Below are positions 57,585-64,000 of a DNA stretch of 64,000 nucleotides, piece by piece. The position numbers and the translations under genes are program-made. Numbering within the stretch: the first letter of the stretch is position 1; every line of letters starts with the position of its first letter. The notes beneath the pieces were generated by a model. It made no database searches. It saw only the letters and a list, made by a program, of their open reading frames with translations, and was not told the origin of the DNA. The stretch comes from Microcoleus sp. CAWBG506 (lineage in GTDB: Bacteria; Cyanobacteriota; Cyanobacteriia; Cyanobacteriales; Microcoleaceae), in assembly GCA_020883125.1 (NCBI GenBank), contig JAHREW010000007.1:49365-113364 (forward strand), given 5' to 3'.

Positions 57585-58484
57585 CTACTGACTAGGAGTG
57601 GAAGTCAATGTCAAGTTATAATTTGTATCACCTTGAAATTGAGAAACGCGCAGAAAATAAGTACCAGCAGGCAAAGCCCCATTACTCACAATCTGTTCCG
57701 AAGCTGTGCCTAAATTATTAGACGAAGCAATAATACCGCTCAATCCAACTGCGCCTTGACCGTTGATATCCTGAATTAATTCTAGGTCTGCATCTGCACT
57801 CAAACCATCCAGAGTTGCATTGAAAAGGCTAGGAGTATTCAATACAAAACTATAAATATCCGTTGGTTCCGCAGCACCTACAAAATCATTTACATTTTTA
57901 GTTCCTGTGAGAAGATCCAGGTTTTTAGCAGCACTTAAATTATCAGCAACATCTGGTAATGTACCCAAAAGTCCTTCGGCTTGACCAAATTGAATGTAGT
58001 GATCGATCGCACTTTTCACCACGCCATTTCTCACTGCTGCTGCTACCAGTGGATACTTCGCTAAATAAAATTCAGGATCGAAGAAAGGACTGGGTTTGCG
58101 AATTTCGGTTTGACCGATTTTCAGAAAGTGTTCAAAGGCTGTAACTTGATTAATTTGAACTGCTGCTTGAACATCTGGATTACTACTGAGATAAAAACTT
58201 ACATCGAATAAAGGATTAGGGCTGCGACGTTCAAATTGACCATAGGTAATAAAGTGATCGGCACCAGAAAATTTATTTCTTTGCGCTGATACTGCTACAT
58301 CTGTGTTTGTTTCTAAATAATAGCTGGCATCAAATAGGGGATTGGGGTCGCGATTTTCAAATTTGCCAATCTTTTGGTAGTGATCGAAGGGACTCGATAC
58401 CGTGCCTCTGGCGACGGCTACAGCAACATCGGGGTTGTTTTCGAGGTAAAATTTGCTGTCGAAAAGTGTTTTGAGGGTTAGCAT
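57585..58484 (-). CDS. Four-repeat protein with pre-peptidase C-terminal domain
   Basis: The 299-residue protein opens with four tandem repeats of about 43 residues of the type FD-x-x-FYL-x-x-NPDVA-x-AV...DHY-x-x-G-x-x-E-x-R-x-PNPL (residues 8-180), a repeat found in cyanobacterial and proteobacterial exported Ca-binding or hemolysin-like proteins. A linker leads to a pre-peptidase C-terminal-like beta-sandwich (about 195-295; VGAAEPTDIYSFVLN, LPAGTYFLRVSQFQGDTNYNL). No signal peptide is present, so a type I exporter could be involved; the ABC gene at 61739 is not an obvious partner. Its function is unknown, with surface or extracellular binding likely. Confidence 0.8.
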   Translation of the reverse strand: MLTLKTLFDSKFYLENNPDVAVAVARGTVSSPFDHYQKIGKFENRDPNPLFDASYYLETNTDVAVSAQRNKFSGADHFITYGQFERRSPNPLFDVSFYLSSNPDVQAAVQINQVTAFEHFLKIGQTEIRKPSPFFDPEFYLAKYPLVAAAVRNGVVKSAIDHYIQFGQAEGLLGTLPDVADNLSAAKNLDLLTGTKNVNDFVGAAEPTDIYSFVLNTPSLFNATLDGLSADADLELIQDINGQGAVGLSGIIASSNNLGTASEQIVSNGALPAGTYFLRVSQFQGDTNYNLTLTSTPSQ

Positions 58485-58581
58485 TTTTACAACAATCTAT
58501 GTACACTTAACCTGGAAAGTGGATAATCACATTTAATCAATAATCCAGTTCATATCAAAATTTTGTGAGGGTGTCTAGATT

Positions 58582-60201
58582 ATGGCTAAATCTGCACTGA
58601 TGGCAATGCTGCGCCGCGCTTCGATGATTGCCCAGAAATCCATGGCAACGGGTATTCCGGCTGATGAACTGCTGGGGATGCTCACAGATCGCACTTCCAA
58701 TTTTCCCATATCTCGGCGCGGATTGCTACGGGGGGGTTTGGCGACGGGGGCGGCGCTGGCTGCTGCGACTTTGACGCGGGAGGGAGAGGGGGCTTTTGCT
58801 CAACAGCAAGGTCGATCGCCCATTTTGGTTGTGGGCGCGGGAATTGCGGGTTTGACGGCGGCCTATCGCTTGCGTCAGGGGGGTGTACGTGCCGATATCA
58901 TCGAGGCAACTAACCGCGTGGGGGGGCGGATACGCACTCTTCCCAAGGTGGCTGGAACTTTGATTTCGGCGGATGTGGGAGGAGAATATATTGATAGTGG
59001 CCACACTACTTTGATTTCCCTGGCGACGGAATTGGGTTTGCGGGCGATCGATTTAGCTCAGGCGCAGACGGGATTGGTCAAGGATACCTTTTTCTTGCAA
59101 GGACGGCGATTTTCTATGGAACAATTAATCACCGATTTTGCGCCAATTGCTAGTAAAATTAGGGCTGATTTGCGGGGAATTGGCAATAACCTTGACTATC
59201 AAGATTTTACGGAAACAGCCGAAAGAGTGGACAATCTTTCCATCGCTGAATATTTAGATAGTGTAGATGCTAGCGTCATTGTTAAGCAGTTACTCCGCAT
59301 TGCTTACACTACGGAATACGGTCTAGATGTGGACGAACAGTCTGCCTTAAATTTGCTATTTTTAATTGCTTCTGAAGCTGATAGTTTTCAGTTGTATGGT
59401 GACAGTGATGAGCGCTATCAAATTGAGGGTGGCAACAGTCAAATTGTCAATGGTTTGGCTGGTCAATTGTCTGGTTCCATCGAAGCAGGGACTGTTTTGG
59501 AAGCGATTAATATTTTGCCGGATGGCCGTTATCGGGTAAGTTTGCGATCGGGACAAAGTGCATTCGATCGCACTTATGAGCGAGTTTTGTTAACTTTGCC
59601 CTTCAGCACTCTGCGAGATGTTAAAATTAATGTGCCTTTACCCCAACCGAAGCGACGGGCGATCGAGCAATTGGGCTACGGTACTAATTCTAAGTTAGTT
59701 ACGGGCTACCGCAGCCGTCTCTGGCGGGAACTTTATAAATCCACTGCTTCTGTGTTTACAGATTTAGGGTTCCAAAATTGTTGGGAAGCTACACCTTTTG
59801 CTCCTACGCCTAATGCCTTAGTTACTAATTTTACTGGAGGTAAACAGGGTTTGGCGATCGGTAGTGGCCTTCCTGAAGATCAAGCCCAAAAATTCTTGGG
59901 ACAATTTGAAAAAGTTTTCCCTGGAGTCAAAGATTTGCGATCGGGTAAAGCTGTGCGAGCTTTTTGGTCTGGAGAACGTTATTTTAAAGGTTCCTATTCT
60001 TGCTACTTAGTCGGACAATGGACGCAAATGCACGGCGTTGAAGGCGAACAAGTTGGCAATTTATATTTTGCGGGAGAGCACACTTCTCTGGAAAATCAAC
60101 GCTCTATGGAAGGCGGTTGTAAAACTGGACAAAGGGCGGCTGGGAAAATTTTGCAAGACTTGGGTTTGACAGCTTCTGCTAATGCTTTGAACACTCGTTA
60201 A
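58582..60201 (+). CDS. Tat-exported flavin amine oxidase
   Basis: The 539-residue flavoprotein begins with a long N-region carrying a twin-arginine signal, SRRGLLRGGLATGAALAAA (about residues 44-62). The FAD Rossmann site is VVGAGIAGLTAAYRL (about 82-96) with IIEATNRVGGRIRT, and the C-terminal flavin-binding block is YFAGEHTSLENQRSMEGG. This is the amine oxidase / L-amino-acid oxidase superfamily; it would oxidise an amine or amino acid in the periplasm with release of ammonia and hydrogen peroxide. The substrate cannot be read from the sequence. Cyanobacteria are known to have such amino-acid oxidases. It stands alone. Confidence 0.9.
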   Translation: MAKSALMAMLRRASMIAQKSMATGIPADELLGMLTDRTSNFPISRRGLLRGGLATGAALAAATLTREGEGAFAQQQGRSPILVVGAGIAGLTAAYRLRQGGVRADIIEATNRVGGRIRTLPKVAGTLISADVGGEYIDSGHTTLISLATELGLRAIDLAQAQTGLVKDTFFLQGRRFSMEQLITDFAPIASKIRADLRGIGNNLDYQDFTETAERVDNLSIAEYLDSVDASVIVKQLLRIAYTTEYGLDVDEQSALNLLFLIASEADSFQLYGDSDERYQIEGGNSQIVNGLAGQLSGSIEAGTVLEAINILPDGRYRVSLRSGQSAFDRTYERVLLTLPFSTLRDVKINVPLPQPKRRAIEQLGYGTNSKLVTGYRSRLWRELYKSTASVFTDLGFQNCWEATPFAPTPNALVTNFTGGKQGLAIGSGLPEDQAQKFLGQFEKVFPGVKDLRSGKAVRAFWSGERYFKGSYSCYLVGQWTQMHGVEGEQVGNLYFAGEHTSLENQRSMEGGCKTGQRAAGKILQDLGLTASANALNTR

Positions 60202-60216
60202 GCTAGTAGTAATTGC

Positions 60217-60237
60217 GGACACGGCATTGCCGTGTCC
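60217..60237. terminator. Palindrome GGACACGGCA family, between convergent genes
   Basis: Perfect 10-base arms (GGACACGGCA and its complement) with one central base, followed by CTACAA, lie between two convergent genes. The same palindrome, longer, is at 61647-61675, and its core is amplified in the array after 63490. Confidence 0.7.
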
Positions 60238-60260
60238 CTACAAATAGCGTGTACAACCGA

Positions 60261-61052
60261 TCAAATAATCTCGTCCGGGTTAATTCCCTGAGAACGTAAA
60301 TATTCCGCAAGGCGATCGGCCCGTTGACGTTCGCGATCGGCCCGCTGGGATTCTGCTGCTATCTGTTCTACACCCCATAAAAGCAGATTTCCTGCTTCAT
60401 CCCACCAGCGCAACCAATAGCCTGCACGCTGTTCTTTCTCCCCCCGCCAAGTGCCTAAATACAAACCAAAATCTGCCATCCAGTGGCGACCTTCCTCATC
60501 AGGAAATTCTAGTTCGTAGTTGCCATTTTGCTGCAAGCGATATACCTCCAGCAATCCAGTTTCTGGATCAAAAATGATGTAAGTTGGTACTTGCAGAATT
60601 TGTTCATAAAAAAACCACTTTCCCGGAGGAAAAGTACGTCTGATAGAATATTCCTCGCCGTCTGTTTCCGACAAAAACTCCATGACAATGGTTGGGATTT
60701 CTCCTTCCAAGTTTGGGGTATAGCTTTTGCGGTCTCTTCTCGATGCTGCGGGCAATACCGAAGGTATATAAACCCAATCAGGTGCTTTAATGACTAACTC
60801 GCCGTTGACAGTAGCGCAAATGCCAAAATTGCTAGCAATCAGCATTAGTGGGCCGATCAATCCTCTCAGTTCTAAGATTTCTCGCAGTGCTCCGGCAATT
60901 AGCGGTTGACCTGTATTCTCCACGGGTTTTTCTTCTAATTGGAAGTCGTCTGGCAACTTCTCCCAAGTTACGGTCATTGCTACCGTTTTTTGTTTTGGGT
61001 GATCTTGAGTCGCGACCATGACTTTACTTTCTAAAGTTTGATGTCTGATCAT
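60261..61052 (-). CDS. Uma2 family (DUF820) putative endonuclease
   Basis: The 263-residue protein is of the Uma2/DUF820 family, PD-(D/E)xK-fold proteins greatly expanded in cyanobacteria. I see KAPDWVYIPSVLP with the acidic residue, PTIVMEFLSETD, then the lysine-containing PPGKWFFYEQILQVPTYIIFDPETGLLEVYRL, all family features, plus a C-terminal coiled segment RADRERQRADRLAEYLRSQG. The start could be one of several Met residues in the first 26 positions; MTVTWEKLPDDF is where conservation begins. Biochemical function is not established for most members. Confidence 0.88.
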   Translation of the reverse strand: MIRHQTLESKVMVATQDHPKQKTVAMTVTWEKLPDDFQLEEKPVENTGQPLIAGALREILELRGLIGPLMLIASNFGICATVNGELVIKAPDWVYIPSVLPAASRRDRKSYTPNLEGEIPTIVMEFLSETDGEEYSIRRTFPPGKWFFYEQILQVPTYIIFDPETGLLEVYRLQQNGNYELEFPDEEGRHWMADFGLYLGTWRGEKEQRAGYWLRWWDEAGNLLLWGVEQIAAESQRADRERQRADRLAEYLRSQGINPDEII

Positions 61053-61083
61053 AGCATAATATACGGTAAATCCAGATAAAAAT

Positions 61084-61566
61084 ATGAATATTTTACATTT
61101 AACCGTAGCTTTATCAAGTTTGCTAATCTCGCCGATATCGGTTCGCCATTTGCTTGCAGACTCTACAAATAAAATAGATCAAAACTCACCAGTTGACGAA
61201 CCGTTTTGCTACATGAGAACTACCGATGGCAAAACAGTAGATTTAGGTAAATTGTGCGAAAACAAAACACCATCAAGAACTTCCAAAAGTTGTATTGCAG
61301 GTTCCAACATTGCCGCTAAAGTGTCTATTACTAATGTAAATTATGACGGCAATTTTTTAAGCGGTCAAATCATCAACCAAGGTTGTAAAATTGTCAAGAA
61401 TGTCAAAGTCAACTATGAAGTTTTGGATGAGTTAGGTAATTCCATAGATAATGGATTCATCACTACTCAACCAGTTACGGTTGAACCGGGAAAGTCGGCT
61501 ACCTTTCGGGGAGAAGTTGTGGCGGGGGCGAAGGTATTGGCGACTCATGCAGACGGTGAGGAATGA
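61084..61566 (+). CDS. Predicted exported protein, FxLYD-like domain
   Basis: The 160-residue protein has an N-terminal signal-like segment (LTVALSSLLISPISVRHLLA) and a C-terminal half resembling the FxLYD beta-sandwich: FLSGQIINQGCKIVKNVKV, YEVLDELGNSIDNGFI, VEPGKSATFRGEVV. The middle holds a CYMRTTDGKTVDLGKLC segment common in small cyanobacterial exported proteins. It is divergent from the Uma2 gene. The function is unknown. Confidence 0.7.
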   Translation: MNILHLTVALSSLLISPISVRHLLADSTNKIDQNSPVDEPFCYMRTTDGKTVDLGKLCENKTPSRTSKSCIAGSNIAAKVSITNVNYDGNFLSGQIINQGCKIVKNVKVNYEVLDELGNSIDNGFITTQPVTVEPGKSATFRGEVVAGAKVLATHADGEE

Positions 61567-61646
61567 TTTTTGATATTTGCCCGATCGCTGTTATCATGTT
61601 TTGACTCAGATACAGCACTTTTCAGGTATGTAGGTACATAGTTCTT

Positions 61647-61675
61647 GTAGGGACACGGCAGTGCCGTGTCCCTAC
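61647..61675. repeat. Perfect palindrome with GTAGGGACACGGCA arms
   Basis: Fourteen-base arms flank one central base. The site lies between the exported protein gene and the ABC transporter gene, 64 bp ahead of the likely start of the latter. It is a dispersed relative of the terminal array. Confidence 0.85.
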
Positions 61676-61738
61676 GGGATATTGATAGTACCTCATAAAC
61701 CTGCAATCTTGCTATATGTCTCAACCCAAAACTTGCAG

Positions 61739-63478
61739 ATGCAGAATAGTTTGAAAACGCGATCGACTTACTGGCAAATCTTACCTTACATCCAGCAGCA
61801 AAAAGGAACCATCGCCAAAGCATTAGTTTGCACCCTCGGATTTACTATATTTTGGCCGATAATGGCGTGGCTGATTGGCGAAACAGCATCAAAATTTGTA
61901 GGTACTGGAGATTTCAAAGGATTCACTAAACTTGCCGCAGCCAGTGCAATTATATTTCTGATTCGTAGCATCATTCAGTACGGCCAAGATACGCTAATGG
62001 CAAAAGCAGCTTTAACTATTGCTTTAGAAATTCGCAAAAAAGTTTATACGCACTTACAAAAGCTCAATATCGGCTACTTTGAAACTGCCCAAACGGGAGA
62101 TTTGTCCTACCGATTAACTGAAGATATTGACCGCATTGGCGAAGTTATAAATAAATTTTTTCATCAATTTATTCCTTCTATTTTACAGCTAATTGTGATA
62201 ATGGGATATATGATTTATCTCAATTGGCAATTAACTTTAGGTGCATTAATCATTATACCGCTGATGGCATTACTAATTAGCTGGTTTGGCGAGAAATTGC
62301 TCAGATACTCGCGAGAAAGTCAAGATCGCATCTCTGATTTATCTTCTTTGCTGACAGAAGTATTTAGTGGAATTCGTTTAATTAAAGCATTTGTGGCAGA
62401 AGATTATGAAATTGCTCGTTTTGCGGAAGAAGCAGAAAAAAACCGTCGCGCTAAGTATTTGTCAGAACGCATCAAGGCACTTCAATTTATTGTAGTTGGC
62501 TTTCCAGAAGCTGTTAGTATAATTTTGCTATTTTTGCTGGGAGGTTGGCAAATTGAGCAGGGTAATTTGACTGGTTCTCAGTTTATTAGTTATATCGCAG
62601 GAGCGGCTCTTTTGATCGATCCGATCGCAACTACTACTGCTAATTACGGCGATTTCAAGCAGGGAGAGGCTTCTAGCGATCGCATTTTTGAATTATTAGC
62701 AATTCTACCAACCGTAGTCGAAAAGCCTGGGGCGCTTGAACTTCCCCACGTTACCGGGAAAGTCGAATACCGCAATATTAATTTTGCCTATAATTCAGAG
62801 ACACCCATTTTGCAAAACATGAGTTTACTGGCACTTCCAGGGGAAATGATTGCTCTTGTGGGCGCATCCGGTGCGGGAAAAACTACTTTAGTAAACTTGT
62901 TACCCAGATTTTACGATCCGCAAGCTGGACAAATTTTAATTGATGGGATTAATGTTCAAGATGTGACATTAAATACGCTGCGGCGGCAAATCGGGATTGT
63001 ACCGCAGGAAACTATTTTATTTTCGGGGACAATTGCTCAAAATATTGCTTTTGGGCGCTCTTATTATGAACTGAAAGATGTTGAAAAAGCGGCGGAAATT
63101 GCTAACGCCCATCAATTTATTAGTGAGTTTCCCGACGGTTATCAAACTTGGGTTGGGGAAAGGGGTGTAAATTTATCTGGTGGTCAAAAACAAAGAATTG
63201 CGATCGCCCGTGCGGTGTTGCTGAATCCGCGAATTCTCATCCTGGATGAAGCGACATCGGCTCTAGATTCGGAATCAGAAGCTTTGGTGCAGGAAGCGTT
63301 GGAAAGATTGATGCAAGACAGGACTGTGTTTATTATCGCACACCGTTTGGCAACTGTGCGGAAAGCTGACAGAATTTTGGTTTTGGAAAAAGGGAGAGTT
63401 GTGGAGTCGGGTACCCATGAGGAATTGCTCGAAAAAGGCGATCGTTATGCTGGTTATTATGCTCAGCAATTTAGTTAG
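61739..63478 (+). CDS. ABC exporter, MsbA-like (membrane and ATPase domains fused)
   Basis: From the ATG at 61739 the protein has 579 residues. The N-terminal half has six predicted membrane spans (ALVCTLGFTIFWPIMAWLI and ILQLIVIMGYMIYLNWQLTL among them) with an EF/ENI-type coupling region. The C-terminal ATPase has Walker A GASGAGKT (375-382), signature LSGGQKQRIAIARA, Walker B ILILDEATSALD and the switch His in FIIAHRLATVRKADRI. It is a half-transporter that works as a homodimer, like MsbA or other lipid and drug exporters; the cargo is unknown. The frame is open from 61661, but the extra residues come from the palindromic repeat, so I chose the internal Met. Confidence 0.92.
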   Translation: MQNSLKTRSTYWQILPYIQQQKGTIAKALVCTLGFTIFWPIMAWLIGETASKFVGTGDFKGFTKLAAASAIIFLIRSIIQYGQDTLMAKAALTIALEIRKKVYTHLQKLNIGYFETAQTGDLSYRLTEDIDRIGEVINKFFHQFIPSILQLIVIMGYMIYLNWQLTLGALIIIPLMALLISWFGEKLLRYSRESQDRISDLSSLLTEVFSGIRLIKAFVAEDYEIARFAEEAEKNRRAKYLSERIKALQFIVVGFPEAVSIILLFLLGGWQIEQGNLTGSQFISYIAGAALLIDPIATTTANYGDFKQGEASSDRIFELLAILPTVVEKPGALELPHVTGKVEYRNINFAYNSETPILQNMSLLALPGEMIALVGASGAGKTTLVNLLPRFYDPQAGQILIDGINVQDVTLNTLRRQIGIVPQETILFSGTIAQNIAFGRSYYELKDVEKAAEIANAHQFISEFPDGYQTWVGERGVNLSGGQKQRIAIARAVLLNPRILILDEATSALDSESEALVQEALERLMQDRTVFIIAHRLATVRKADRILVLEKGRVVESGTHEELLEKGDRYAGYYAQQFS

Positions 63479-63489
63479 CAAATTAGTTA

Positions 63490-64000
63490 GCAAATTAGGA
63501 CACGGCAATGCCGTTTCCCTACTCCAAAATAATCATGTAGGGACACGGTACGTGCAGTCTCCTGATTTCTGAGGAGACGGCAATGCCGTTTCCCTACCCC
63601 ACAATAATCATGTAGGGACACGGCAATGCCGTCTCCTAATTTCTGAGGACACGGCAATGCCGTTTCCCTACCCCACAATAATCATGTAGGGACACGGCAC
63701 TGCCGTCTCCTGATTTCTGAGGACACGGCAATGCCGTTTCCCTACCCCACAATAATCATGTAGGGACACGGTACGTGCAGTCTCCTGATTTCTGAGGAGA
63801 CGGCAATGCCGTTTCCCTACCCAAAAATAATCATGTAGGGACACGGCAATGCCGTCTCCTAATTTCTGAGGAGACGGCAATGCCGTTTCCCTACCCCACA
63901 ATAATCATGTAGGGACACGGTACGTGCAGTCTCCTGATTTCTGAGGAGACGGCAATGCCGTTTCCCTACCCAAAAATAATCATGTAGGGACACGGCAATG
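63490..64000. repeat. 74/75-bp minisatellite built from palindromic units
   Basis: At least six tandem units, counted by AATCATGTAG at 63531, 63606, 63680, 63754, 63829, 63903 and 63978 (spacings 75, 74, 74, 75, 74, 75), run off the end of the window. Each unit contains one or two palindromic ACGGCAATGCCGT cores. Units come in types: one with GGTACGTGCAGTCTCCTGAT and one with GGCAATGCCGTCTCCTAAT. From 63754 they alternate, giving a 149-bp higher-order period. The array follows the ABC exporter gene by about 10-15 bp. Confidence 0.95.

Noticed and set aside
63487..63901. Open frames repeated through the terminal array on the minus strand
   Set aside because: They are translations of the tandem repeat unit; no start signal or known peptide repeat family is seen.
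63490..64000. CRISPR array
   Set aside because: Units are tandem and nearly identical over their whole length, with no unique spacers, and no cas gene is nearby.

Overview
The window reads as chromosomal DNA of a filamentous, probably non-heterocystous cyanobacterium (Oscillatoria/Microcoleus-like; genus is inference). Support: the HIP1 octamer GCGATCGC throughout, a CpcS/CpcU-type phycobiliprotein lyase, the circadian input protein LdpA, a Ycf45-like ATPase with R3H domain, heptanucleotide tandem repeats in many gaps, and many families typical of the phylum.

Layout. 1-3.1 kb: phycobiliprotein lyase and a 14-blade WD40 protein that looks like the sensor half of an APAF1/NB-ARC protein without the NTPase. 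3.2-13.9 kb: a translationally coupled two-gene operon, a PLD-nuclease/SNF2-helicase fusion followed by a 2451-residue protein. The latter joins an N-terminal module like that of Eco57I-type methylases, a complete sigma-70 factor (regions 1.2 to 4.2), a long helical scaffold and a STAND/AAA-type ATPase. This is the most unusual item and a candidate undescribed defence or stress-transcription system. 14-24 kb: cell-wall hydrolases, a dolichol-phosphate-mannose-synthase-like glycosyltransferase, cysteine desulfurase, DUF1537 kinase, LdpA and the Ycf45/R3H ATPase. 24.5-37.3 kb: a complete Wsp-like chemosensory cluster (CheR-TPR, double CheW, three HAMP-less MCPs, hybrid CheA-REC, CheB) with a convergent CheY-like gene, then a GAF histidine kinase and tRNA-Gln. 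41-45 kb: a second set of cell-wall enzymes. 45-51 kb: RHH protein, HNH protein, a TpsB outer-membrane transporter and a frameshifted DUF928 gene. 51-64 kb: propeller-transglutaminase fusion, an unlisted 46-residue membrane protein, an ISL3-type remnant, a photolyase split into two genes, ribD, a secreted repeat protein, a Tat-exported amine oxidase, a Uma2 protein, an ABC exporter, and a 74/75-bp minisatellite that runs off the end.

How genes work together: the che genes make one signalling array; the beta-lactamase-like, NlpC/P60-like and PBP4-like genes form peptidoglycan-remodelling groups; DUF928 and TpsB are probably one two-partner-secretion locus whose first gene is now broken; the helicase and sigma-ATPase genes are one operon, possibly with the WD40 gene upstream. 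Intergenic DNA is rich in short palindromes and miniature repeat families, several recurring across the window. All family assignments come from reading the sequence and from memory; no database search was possible.
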